DNA of 64,000 nucleotides, taken from NCBI GenBank assembly GCA_964019415.1, contig OZ025882.1:2830427-2894426 (forward strand), in the 5' to 3' direction. The position numbers were made by a program, and so were the translations under genes. Each line of letters starts with the position of its first letter. Positions within the stretch are counted from its first letter, which is position 1. Positions 41,818-54,700 of the stretch are shown here, one piece after another. The notes beneath the pieces were generated by a model. The model saw nothing but the letters and a program-made list of their open reading frames with translations, was not told the DNA's origin and searched no databases. The stretch is from Ianthella basta. Taxonomy: Eukaryota > Porifera > Demospongiae > Verongiida > Ianthellidae.

Positions 41818-43640
41818 GCCAATTGATGGTAAAGGATAACATTGGCAGACCATGATATAGGTATTGATGAATTGGGTCTGCTTCGTACTGGTGTGTCATG
41901 CAGACACTTAGCTATAATGGTTGGATATCCGTGCATATATTGTTTAACAGGTGTAATTACGTTCTTGCCTGAGGTTAAGCAACTTTGACAGCATACGCTC
42001 AGTGGATTCTGGAAGGTGACATGGGATGGAATGTGTGAATGATGTTCGCTCCAAACAGTACAAGAAGCTGCATGGGTGTACACTGTGTACTATTTGGTAG
42101 CATCATTTGCAAGAGATATAATATTATACAAACTGATGTTTTTGGAGGAAACATTTTTACACACCTATATTATACAAACTGATGGACATTTAACATTATA
42201 AGCACATTGCAATTGGCTATTCGCCTGGTGGACAATGCAGATCATCCATGACCATTGTCTGGTTCCAGTTGAGTGACACTGGCTGGATATACGTATAGTG
42301 CCAATATTGGATGGCATAGACCTCTGCCATCCACATACATACATGCACATAGCAATACTCACAAGTGTGTGTGTAATTGAAATGATTATCTTCAGCCAAC
42401 AAATTTAAGGTAGTGCTACTGCCAAGCAGGGTTTCCATGACAATAGCTTGCTCCACAGTAGAGAGAAGACTTTCAACAGCCCAGAATGATGACAGCCTAA
42501 GTATCTACGTACCAAAACGAAAGTTCAGATACCCACCTGTGGGCAGCATTATATATGTGTACAATATGTTGTATCTTACTCATCTGTACTTTTCACTTAT
42601 CTGAATGAGATTTCATGACAATAGACTACTGGGGTTGAGATAACTGAGGATTCACTAGTACTGTAGTGTCCTTGTTTGTGCCTGCAGTTGGAAATATGCA
42701 AGCAGAAATCTTCTGGGACCACTGTGCCTTTGGTCATCATTCAATTCTATGCTAGTACATGTTCTGTCAGTCACCCTTACTACCAGGTGGATAGATGTTT
42801 GTATGGTATAAATATTCTGAAGCACAAGTTAGTCACAAAAGATGCATTATACAGAGGGTGCATAGCTATGCAGTTGTTCACAGCAGTATAGGGCATATGG
42901 TGCACTGCACCTCAGTTGTAGACTGTACATAAGATTTTGCTTAGACTAACCTGTAGAATGAGTATGCAGTGTTGTATAGATAGCCAGTTTCCTGTGTGCT
43001 CTGTCATATGTGGCCTGAGACCTTATCTTGAATGTGGGGCATGACGTGCATGTGGTCTCAGATTCATTGTGGCTCAGAGCACCCTATGGACTAATATGGA
43101 TGCATCCTGGTGGCTGGCCAGTTGTTTGCTCCTGTTTATGAGGGAATGAAGAGAACTCTGTGACAAGAAAGCAGCGTGACTGACACAAGTTAATGTGTGT
43201 CTGTATATGTTGCATGACAGTACTAGTTGTGTTTAGCTATGGGTATTAAACTATCACAGATTGGTGGTATGATTAATTGAAGTACTGCACACATGCAGTT
43301 CAGTAACGGTTATATTCAATACCTAAAACGTTATGTTATTATTTCTACACATAATACCAACTGAATGTGGTGCTCTCAATGTAAAAACTTAGCAAGTAGT
43401 GGTGCCAGCAACGTAAAATCTAATTAATGTATATGATATTAATACGGGCTGTTCAGAATTTAAAATTGTAGCAGCATGAATAATGCAAGCTACAAGATGC
43501 ACTCATTAGCATAGTTAGCTAAATATGGAATAAATAAGATTCCAAACTAAATTAGCTACCTATTGTGAACTAGTGCTGGTATGATCAATGCATGATTATG
43601 ACCAAGTTGCATGGCTTCCTATGTACCTTATATGAACAGT
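41818..43640 (+). other. Non-coding stretch between copy 3 and family G copy 3
   Basis: No gene. Collinear in part with 8460-8600, 57650-57830 and 59040-59880. The right half of the pogo-like element remains at about 42600-42657. Confidence 0.5.
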
Positions 43641-44492
43641 CAACAACAGGTCACTGAACAGCTAAAGTCTTACCTTCACTGTCATTGAACAAGATGGACC
43701 TCCTCAAGTGTATGCAGCCCAGGTTGACCTCACTGAAGGAGTGCACACCCTCTACCACAATGACACTGCAGCAACACTGGGAGTGATCATGTATGGATTC
43801 ACTCCAGCCAAATCCTATGGACATCCTGGAGGACTCCAGCTCACTCAGTTGCAAGGTGCATGCAGTGTTGCATTGTGCTGCACATTACATGTATAATCTG
43901 TCATTTATTATATTGCATGTTTTATTTCTAGATCTCTCTACAGGGTGTGCATGCCCCAGCAGCCCTTCACAATCTAGTGCCACCACACCAGGTGCGTCCA
44001 CCAGATAGGAAGGTGACATGAAATTGAATGGTCTATAGTGACCTGCATTATGTACCATTATGTGCATGCTTTTCACATCTAGGGTTTAAATTAGATGGAT
44101 TCAAAATTTGCACAGATTTATAATGCTGGATTCTGTATATTGCGTATGTACTGATGTCTAAATATTCACAGATGGATGGAATTTGATGATGGATATTGAG
44201 CCACAAAACCGCAAATATTGAAAGTCTAAAAACTAAAGTGCACATGGTATCTCTTCTTTTTTCTGTAGGCTTCATAGCAGGAATCACTGCTGTTTGCTGT
44301 CTTTTCCTGTTGTTGCTCTTCAGTGCTGCATCAGTTGTTGCAACATTCCTCATGACCAGGAAGTATTACAGCAAACAGATAACTCAAGCGGGTCCATCTC
44401 CTGGAGAGAATAGCAAGCACTCCAGTGTTGAGCCAGATCTAGACAGCCCAAAGTTGCAATCAAACCCAGCATATGAGCCTGTGTACTTATAG
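43641..44492 (+). pseudogene. Family G copy 3: IgGFc-binding-type end, TM and NPAY tail
   Basis: First exon about 43641-43854, linker 43932-43991, TM/tail 44269-44492 with TAG stop. The first exon is cleaner than in copy 2 at the family signature (HTLYHNDTAATLGVIMYGF, then SYGHPGGLQLTQLQ), but carries TAA at 43664-43666 in place of TAC (SLNS-stop), and its 5' end is truncated. The TM exon reads VCCLFLLLLFSAASVVATFL, RKYYSKQ, and the tail ends NPAYEPVYL. The lesions of copies 2 and 3 differ, so each was damaged independently. Confidence 0.65.
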
Positions 44493-45690
44493 TGATTCAA
44501 CCTGACATCACTGTGGAATTGGCTGTGTCTCTATATATGTATGTAGCTTTCTTTTATTACTATACCTGCATGGTATTAAACGTATTTATACAGTATATAT
44601 AATTGTGCATATAAAGTAAGGCTGAAACTGCACATTTGTAGTAAAATATGAAAGTACAATATAATCAGCATTCCTTGGGTTATATTCACTGTCAGTAGTA
44701 CTAGTAGAGGTACATCTATTGTATAATTATTATACATGTCAAGAAGATAGATTTACACCTTTAGCTTATGTACTTCATCCATGGCTGAAGGAACCCTATC
44801 CTTTCACTAGGGGTCAACAGATCAATGGGTGACATGTACATTAGTTGGTCCTCAAATGAGGATGTGCTGACAGGAATAGCCATTCTGTTAATTATAGAGA
44901 GGGGAGCGGTTGCTTGTAGTTAGCAACAGCAGAGGCAATAGATTGAAAGCCAATCACTGGATATGAGCATCTGATCTATTGCCTCTGCAGGGGCTAGTTA
45001 ACTGCAAGCTGCCTCTCAGCAATGTTGAAACTATATGTGTTTAACTTGTGGTGGATTCAGAAGCTGCCACACATATAACATCAGCCGTCGGTATGCCACA
45101 CTGATGAGCCCTGATCAGGGCAAAACAGCTGTCTGTGGCCCTTCAATCATTGTTGGATGACTAGGGAAGGCGATCACTGGTTGCCAACTCAACAGAGTTT
45201 GCCACCACCCCAGCAACTGAGACACTGATACTGCTGTAGTTGGTATAGGTTTGGCACAGTACCCGGTGATCATACAGCAATCGATGTAAATTATACTTCA
45301 CCCATCCAGGTGTTCATGGGACATGAAACTCTTATAATGCTTTATTCTACAGTGCACTGTATGTCCATATTGCTACTGCTTAAGGCAACATGCACCTCAC
45401 TTATTGCATGCAATGAGTGCAATTAGAGGTATTTGGAACTTCCTATGAAAACACAGCACTCCATGGGCAAAATTTTAGCCTTGACAAGAACTCTCCTCGT
45501 GTAGCGCATATGAGGTTGTTTCACACTGGCGTGCTGGTGGTAGCAGCTAATCCAGCATGCATCTGGCAACTGCCCACTTGCACGCATAGCAGCTGGAATA
45601 CGGAAATCCAAATGTGGCATGACAAGGGTGTTATGTTTAGCCTGCGTGCGTCACGTGAAGTACACCGTAATTCATATCACGGTAGAGGAA
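44493..45690. other. Intergenic and candidate promoter, copy 4, with palindromic repeat
   Basis: 44914-45012 is a mirrored repeat (GCAGAGGCAATAGAT versus ATCTATTGCCTCTGC). 45090-45215 resembles, inverted, 34710-34830. 45287-45690 aligns with the region before copy 2 and is the likely promoter. Confidence 0.5.
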
Positions 45691-45763
45691 ATGGCAGTGT
45701 GTTGGTGGCTGGCTGGCAGTATATTCCTCTTCGCGTGGAGACTGGAGACAATTCAGGCAAGAG
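45691..45763 (+). CDS. Copy 4 exon 1: signal peptide
   Basis: ATG at 45691, 24 codons plus one base; encodes MAVCWWLAGSIFLFAWRLET then IQAR. The donor is GTAGCT, weaker than the GTAATA of copy 2. Start chosen by homology with 13366 and the hydrophobic leader. Confidence 0.6.
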
Positions 45764-48700
45764 GTAGCTAAATGTAGAACATGGTACAAAGGTACCTTAA
45801 TTTGTCATCGCGATGTATAGCGACTTGCCCTCAAACATATAATTATACTATCGGGACATCACACAATGCCATCGAGTTTCGCGACAGGTAGCCTAAAGGC
45901 TAACGGGAACGGTGGTACGGGGCTAAAGCCAGGGCTTCGAAGGCGGGCTCTGCAGCTAGTAATACATGAATACATTCCAGGGCTTCAAACTACGTAGTTC
46001 ACGTCTTGCAAATTGTCTTGAGAGCACTAGACCGTATAATATAGAATCTATCTAGACTCCACGTCGAAGAACTGATGGGCGAAGGGGGACAAATATCTAG
46101 GCCTATAGTTATGCCTGCACGGTGTCTAACGAGAATAGAAAGCACTGGAATAGATATGAAACAAGGGTACAGGTGAAATGTAAGTGGGGCATTCCATCAT
46201 CACATAGCTATTATGACTGTGCCCAAGTGTATCTGTTCCCCTCGCCACAGGCTCGATCCATACAGCCAATTTCAGAATGGTTGTCCAAAAGGTAAATGGC
46301 AAATGGCTGACGTCATAGCAAATGGCAATACTGTACAATAGGGGTGACATAAAGGCAATCAGTTAAACTAATAGTGACGTAACGCCACTTGATCGTTCTG
46401 CCATTTGCCATTTTGGCCAACCGTTCTGAAATCGACTGTACAATGTGCATCACAGTCTGGGATTATGGTATGTAGTTTGGGGACAATGGCACCACTGTCA
46501 CAGTTTATTCAATCACCCTAGCTGACTTTGTATCCCCTAGGGAAAACAAACTAGGATACTTTATCTCCTGAGTACTTCTTGACTCTTTTTGGTGTCTTCC
46601 ACTTGAAGGGGTTATTGTGACATCCATCAAGCCTGCTGCGATCAGCAGTTGCTAAGAGTTGGACTGTTTCATCCTCCTCAGATGCTCACGCTGTAGCGTC
46701 AATGTACTTGCACATCGATGTCCACCAGTTTGCAACTGCTACTCAAACACTTCTGCTCGATGTAGTAGTGCTCTATGACATTCTCCTAGAATCCAGGGGA
46801 GTATACAAACATCCTGGCCATGGTACAAGGACAAAAACTTCACTGAAATTGTCAGTTAACAAAGTTGACATCATCGCTTAACAGTCTCTTCTGGTAGTGG
46901 TAAGCCTCGTCCTGTAGTATCGTGCTTTTTACTTGCTTCTATAGGCATTTCTGCATCATTTAGTCATCCTTTGGTTCCCTGGGGGATACTTTATATGAGA
47001 GATAAAATATGCTGTGACACCAGCATTGCAAATGTAGGCACATTGATATCTTCACTTTCACTTGCTAGGCATTAGGTCCATCTCAAGCACTGGTCATAGC
47101 AGCAGTTTTGAATGAAATTATTCTTTGCTACCACCTAGCTCAAACAGTAGGCGATGCAATTGGAGTGATGATGGGATAGCTCATAAAGTCATAGCTCATA
47201 CTTTCTACTTGTCATACATCTTTCTTGAGAGAGCTAACCCTAATGCCTAGCAAGATGTGAGATACTCGTGCTTTGCAATGTCTCTTGGAAAACATAATTA
47301 CACCATTCCCAGAATGCATAGAGCAAATTCATGCACATTGGGGTGGGTGGGTGGGGGTGGGGGGGGGGGAGCACTAACAAAATTTACCCAATGTACTCAG
47401 TGTACCCTAAAGACAGAGTTTTCCAACTTACTAAGAAACACATGCAGCACAGTAATGGACAATAAATTTTGTGCTACATGGTGGCCATCTTTTATATGGC
47501 CTTTGTTTGTGGGCTAATCATTTACAGCTACAGACAGGTCAGTATGCTGACACAGATCAATACCATAATTTGGAATGTTATAATTATAGAATAGTTAGGA
47601 ATGTTGTTAAGTGTGGTAAATGGCTTATAGATGCACTTCACTTAAGCTTGCTTGTGGAATCAGAATTCATCTGAGAGCATCAAAATTTCCTGATGACCAG
47701 ACCCCCAGTCTCCTCAGCTGTGTCCGTCACTCTATAGTCCTGACCAGTTTTTGCACTATGGCCCTGTGATGTTCATTGAATCGTGGCTGGATAGCACTAG
47801 CTGAACCGTGATCACCATGCAAACATATCCACACTCCATCGAAACTGCCCAAGACACAAAGATGGTGTCACTTGCAAAGACGGTACACTAGTTAGACTGC
47901 AGAGGGTCAAGCAGTGAGCTTGCCAACCTTGACCACCTTGAGGCGTTGAATGTAAAAGACTTGATACGACATTTCTGGTTTCAAAGTGAACAATGCATAC
48001 CTTTGTTACTGCATGGGTTAATCATTTGCAGCTATAGATAGTCAGTATGCTGACACAGATCAATACCACACATAGTTAGGAATGTTGTTCAGTGTTGTAA
48101 ATGACATAATTATAGTTACACTTCACTAAAGCTTGTTTGTGAATTATTGTCTTGTCAGGATCAACATGTGGAATAAACTTGCACAGTTGATTCACAGTAA
48201 AAAGAGTTAATTGCTGTGTGTTCCACCCTGCATTAGTATTAAGGATATAGTTTCATCACTGAGGCCACTATGCAGGCAGTGCATGTGTGCAGTTGATTGC
48301 AGCATTTTAGTACATGGACCTCACAAGCACTGATTGAAATTTATTTCCTCAGACAATTTCCATGACTTCAACTGTGTGCCAGATGACAGAGTTGATGATA
48401 GGTACCAGTACATAGCCCCCAACCTGACCTTCCCCTGTGATGGAGTTGTGACCAAGTGGAAGATTGGAACAGAGAATGAGAACAATGCTGTAGTATACCT
48501 CCAGATATGGCGACCTAATGGAACAGACTACAGCCGTGTAACTGAGACTGTTTATACCCACAGTGGTGGGGAAGCAATAGCAGCAGTCTCCACAGACATG
48601 ACTGTATCAGCAGGGGATGTTGTTGGATTCTTTATGCAAGAAGGTGGTGATGGGCTTAGAGTGGCTTGGGCTCCAGTTCCTGACCACACCATCCTGCGAG

Positions 48701-51700
48701 GAAGGGAGAGTGCTGGAGGTGTCACTCCTGTAGCAACATTCAGTGACGTCTCTACAACTATTTTAAGTTCATCTCCTCTTGTGTCAGTCGAATTTAGTAA
48801 GTATGCCATTAATTGTGTGATTGCATGTTGAGCTGTTGACTGTAGGTCTTAATGCCAGTAGTATGTACATCTCATGTCTGATCATTATATCATGACTATG
48901 TATGTATGGTGGGTTAGGGGTTAATACATGTTACCCATGTACGAGTTGTTCAGTATGAGCTACAGAGATTGACTGCTGATTAAATTTAATGCTGCTTAAT
49001 GATATTAATTTTGCTCAAGTTAAAGCTCATTCCTACTTTCCAGCTAGTTATATACAAGCCTTTCCTTTCCTGCGCAAAATACACCATGCTGGTATACCAC
49101 AACATTCTACACCATCACTGGAGTTGGTCAACACAGCATGGTGGCCAATTAAAGCAGACAACCTGTCGTGCCGGACAAAATGTGAACGGTTCAAGTGGCA
49201 CCGTTGAAATGGTGTCACTGCACAGGCTTGGTTGATGACAGTAGGATCACTGGGGTTTGTGCTACTTGCCTGCTACAGCATTGTCACAACAAGGCAAGGG
49301 GGCAAAGGTTATTAATTCACTACCAGATCTTCCCCCTAGCATATGCATACTATGAAGATGGAGAGCCAGCTTCACCCTAATTTGCACTAGCTCATCAGTG
49401 CAGCATAAGTTTGGTGATAAGGATGTCTGCCTCTTCTTCGTGCATCCACCGAAGTTAAAACAGTTATGGTTTCAGCAGAAGTGGCAAGAATTAGCGAGGA
49501 GCATTAGCCTAGAAGACAGCTGGAGTCAGGTTCGTTCATGGGAGACCTTTTTTAACAGTCATTTACTAGGGCTACTGTCCTACTGTCATATTTCGAGACT
49601 TGGCAGTGGCAAACCATTGCATGCAAATGTGTCACTTGCATGAACAAACCTGATGCCAGCCATCTACTGGCTATTGCTCCTTCCTAATTTGTGCCACTTC
49701 TATTGAAACCATAACTGTTCTAACTTTGGTGGATGCAAAACAGGAGTAGAGCTGAAATCCTCTTCATGAACAATATACATGCCACAATGATGAGCCCCAG
49801 TATATTGGGTGAAACAGCTGTCTGGCTCACCATCTCTATAGGATGCTAGGGGGAAGATCTAGCAGCCCCCAGCCTTGCTGTGACCTGATGACATTGGTGT
49901 AGCTGCCTGGTGACATAAACCCAATGATTTTATTGTCTTCATTATAAATTATTCCACATGTATAATTAACATGACTGAATACAGCAATATCATCTATATA
50001 CAGTACAAGTTACAATATACTAGGGTGAAGTCGTACAAAGAATGCACCCAAAATGGGTATGGGGCAGCAGCGTGGGATGGCCTGGCAGAAATGTGCTTGC
50101 CATGATATTAAAGCTCTCATCATTTGGCACTTATCAAGTATTCATTTTTCCTGATTAGGCCTTTGTTTCTGTGGGAGGGGGGCTGAAAGACTGCATATAA
50201 ATGCCCATAGGAGAATACTGAATGTACTGTGCATTCATACTGAGACATAGTGAAGCCTACTATTGAAAAAAAGTGCCACATACAGTCATGAACTGTAGCA
50301 GCCATGGCCAGGCGGTCCATCTGACTTGTGCCATGGGTATGATTGTGCAACGTGGCTCATGCGACCCACACTATAGACAGGCAAACAGAGAAATACTGTC
50401 TTCCTGTTTGAGTACCTGGAATGGCCTGGCGGTAAAAAGCACATTGCGATATTAAAGTGCACGGCATTTTCCGGCATACATTTCCTTAGTTTTTGCAGCA
50501 GGCCTTTGTTCTCGTGTACAGCGCTCTGAAAGTGCACATATAAATGTACATAGGAGAACACTGCAAGTACTGTGCATTTATATCGAGACACAGTCATTTG
50601 TAGCATTCCAAACAACACCAGTGCATACCGTCACAAACCGTGGCAGCCGTGCCCAGGTGGTCCAGCTGACCCATGGCATGGGTGCGATTGCTTAATGCGC
50701 CTCAAGATGGCTGCAATAAAGTGGGGTAATCTAATTATAGCACCAATCAGCACCAATTGGTGGGAATCAACACCTATGCAGTATTTAGAATAATTTGAAT
50801 AGTATCTGCATGGCTAGCAGATCATAATCACATACACATGACAGTTTTGCTTACTCCATTTTGAATTTCCCTTACATACAGGACCACATGCTTCTTCATG
50901 TTCTACACCCAGCTCAAGTGGAAATGGTAGGTAGCTGCAGCTAGGTCTGGTTTGCAGTTTGTATGTATGTAGAAGCCACTGCATTTTGGAGAATGTGACT
51001 CCATGGAGACTTACACTGTAGCAATGTCTTTGCCTTGAGGGGACTCTCTTGAAATGTGCCAATACAGTTTGTAACCTGGCCATGGCTTACATATAAGAGC
51101 TCATATATGTATTATCTGTTTTATTTTGCCAAATGTATGGTTGGTGTTGCACTTTTGCCCCTCATCCTGCAGACTGTCTAGGTGCATTTGGTGACTTCAA
51201 TTTTGTCTCTTGTGGTAAGGTAGTACCAGACAATACCCAGTACATCATACCTGAACTCAACTTCTCATGCAACGGTATTGTGACTGAGTGGAAGGTGGGA
51301 CTGGATGAAACTGGCATTGATGAAGAAGTGAATCTTCAGATATGGCACTCAGTGGGTGCAGAAGAATACAGCAGAGTGACTGAAGTGGTGTATACTAAAA
51401 CGGACAGAGATGAGAGGATAGCTACTGTTCCAGTGTCCATGTCAGTGATGGCAGGAGACATGGTTGGGTTCTATGTTCCTGATGGACAGCTGCGACTTCA
51501 CACTGCACTTGATGTGGGCCTTACCATGTACACTACTAGGGGAAGTCCCACCTCATCACTAGCTGCACTTGAGTCCGTTGTGGGACCATCTCCATACATC
51601 TCAGTTGTGTTTGGTGAGTGATTTACAGCTAACATGTGAGCCTTACCATGTACTCTATTAGGGTAAGTCCCACCTCATCACTTATAATTGGGGCACTAAA

Positions 51701-54700
51701 CTCTGTGGGACCATCTCCATTCATCTCAGTTGTGTTTGGAGAGTGATGTATAGAATAGCTAGTGGTTTAATGGCCAAAGGCTAAAGTCTTCACTAGTCTA
51801 ATTATTATTAATGCCCGATATACCTGAACTATAGGTGTATATATCCAAACCATACTCCATGGTTAGGCATGTGTGATAATGATCTTCTTTGCACTTTGTG
51901 ATATTCTTACTGATTCATCATGATATTTGATATTATTGTAATAGCAGCAACTGACAGTGAAATCACATTAATTATGACATGATACAAAACAAATAGCCAG
52001 CCAATTTCAATAGCTCTCAGATTGTGGCAATGACAAATGCTTTTTCAACTGATGGAAGGACACCTACTAATCTTTATGTAGTCCACTGAGTGAAAAGATT
52101 TGCAGATTTAATTAACATCCAATTATCCACCAATGACAGAGGAGGGTGGCCATGTATCACGTGACTGTGTCAGGGAAGCACGCGCGTAGTAAATTTATAC
52201 ACATACACACTATAAATATTCTGTACTGTAGGGCGACCCTTTTTTGCTTTCTTGCTCGAGCTTGCAGGTATCCGCATACTTTGCACACCATTCAAAAACG
52301 CTGCTGAAGCAGAATCTAAAATTGATTCTACCCCGCTAAGCCGGTAGACGGCGGAGAAAAAGGGAGCTTCTTCACGTGCAAGCGAAGATAGCAGGAAGCA
52401 CGAAGAAGGTATGCAAAACTGGTCACCCCTTCTGCAAGAATGACACATAAGAAACTGCCAACTTACTCCTTTCTTGGTCACTTGCAGCCATCGTGCAACA
52501 TACTGTGTAGTATTATTCTTACGCGGTGACGTCATAGATGGGTTGTGCAATCAGAATCATGGCCAACCTCCTCTGCACCAATGACTTCAGAAGGCACTCC
52601 AAACTTAACACAATTCTGCACAGAACAGGCACTGAATCCACCCCCCCTCCTCTCACACGCATGTGAGTGTCTCTGTAGTTGAGGGGAAATAAGCATTTGC
52701 AATTTGGGAGATAGTAAAGTACTGCATCCAACCTTTGGATGATGCAAGCAATTACAATTAGAAAGACAAGGAAGTGACCATCGTGGCCCATGCAAGTAGT
52801 GATACAACAACTATCAACCATCCTCCTGATGCTGTCAAAATCCCATCCATCTCAGAACGTCTCTACCAAGGCCAAACACCCTTTCCTAACAACAGTATCA
52901 GTATCTCAAGATGTCATGATCACTGGGCTAGGAACTATACTCTCTAAAGAGTCTGTGTTTGAATCAAATGTGATATATAGGGTATTGGGTGTTTAGTAAT
53001 CCTCATCCCGGCAATGTCAGTTCGGAACAAATTGTAATTGCCAAAGTTTTGGCCAACTGCTCTGGCCTTCTTCAGGATGATTAGTGAAGAGACTAATACG
53101 GCCACTGTCAATTTATAGGCATGCATACAGTTACATTTAAGTGCCTGGCTGCTGGTTAGCTACTCTAAAAAGGAGGCAGGACAAGACAAACCGCAGCCAG
53201 ACCTTGGCATGTGACATCCAGTGATGTCTAACGCCATTTGATGCATGCCTATAAATTCTATTAACTATTAGATTCACCCTGAACATGGCCAGAGCAGTTG
53301 GCTGAAACGTTGGCAATTTCAATTTGTTCACTAAAGTTCATATCAAGAGAAGCATTTGTCCTAACATGCAAGAGCCAACTGAGAAGCACCCTCTCTAATG
53401 TCAGTTCTATAGCATGGTGTTTGTATATGCCATCACAGCAAGGGTGTTTGCTCTTTGTCATGTATACTGTGAGGCTGTGCAGTATGCTTTAGTATAGCAG
53501 TTACTTGTATATTTACTTTGTGCAGTACCAGATGTCACTTCAGTCATATCATTGACATCAACTGCTCCACTTTCTCTGGGAACATCAACCCAGCTTCCTG
53601 AAGGTGCTCCCTCAGGAAGTGGATCTGAGGCTATAGTTGGAGCAGTGGTGGCTGTGGTGGTCATCCTCATTGTTGTGTCAGTCATTGTTGCTGCTGTACT
53701 GATTGCACGGAGAGTGAATAGGAGGGAAAAGAAAGCAGGTATAGGTGAGCAGAGCTTGTGTTTGAAGTATGTGTGTTAGTTAGCTTAGACTGTTCCAAAG
53801 TTTTGGGGCTCACAAGTACTTGATCATGAACTGGTCAAGTAATAATGCATTGCTATACATGTACATGCACAATGTAAACAAGGTAGACTATAGCAATGAC
53901 TGTATACGTGCAACTTGTGGCTTGCATAAGAGTTGTAATCATTCAGAGCTACATGGTTGAGCTATCCATGGACTGCTGGAAAAGGTGGTGTCTTCAACCA
54001 TTGCATTTCATTTGTGTAATCTTCTGCATTTTGGCTTCAACATCCTTTGAGTTACTGTCATGCATGACATGAGCATACCTATACTATGGGGTACTACCCA
54101 TGACCATTTTTAATTAAATTTTGCTGTCTTTCTTGCCTCATGTTGGTGGTCACAATCAGCATTATTCTCTGTTGGTGACTATCGGCTTGGCTTCTTATGA
54201 GTCAACGGTGGATCATTCTTACCACACACATACCTGCATATCTCATGGCCTGTTGAGTTCATACATGGGATTGATGTGCTGTGTGCATTCTGGTTGTCAG
54301 TTGCTCACTACTGCATGATGGTGCTAGCTATAGGTTTTAGTCATCATACAGCAAACCACTGGATGTGATGGCCAAATATGCCCAGCTTATCCTGCTCAGT
54401 AGTTCCATTTCACTGCATTGAACATTACTGCAGAGTATAAGCAACATGTTTGAGTTGAAGGGGGTGATCTTGTAAGTGCAGGCACTCGCATCACACATTT
54501 GACTCCACCAAGTCCTATATTATTGTTAGAGGCAAGGCATTGATCAAAGTTCATCCTCTTGCTATACCAATGGATGGCAATTGGACATATGCCCAAGTAC
54601 TTAAACTGTTGGATGTGGCTGACATTTCCTCCACATAAACTCAGGTACCATGTAGTACTTCTGCTTTGGTAGGGAATGACATGGACCAACCACTCAGTCT

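Larger units (their letters stand above)
45764..48352 (+). other. Intron 1 of copy 4
   Basis: No exon. Holds the mariner-like element at 46263-46438, a unique stretch 46460-47030 not seen in copy 2, and a G-run at 47340-47369. From 47670 it matches 14880-15635. Confidence 0.5.

Noticed and set aside
52170-52550. 126-codon minus-strand frame in copy 4, with a partner at 21640-21879
   Set aside because: The two copies have different frame ends and composition is not protein-like; intronic duplication explains the similarity.
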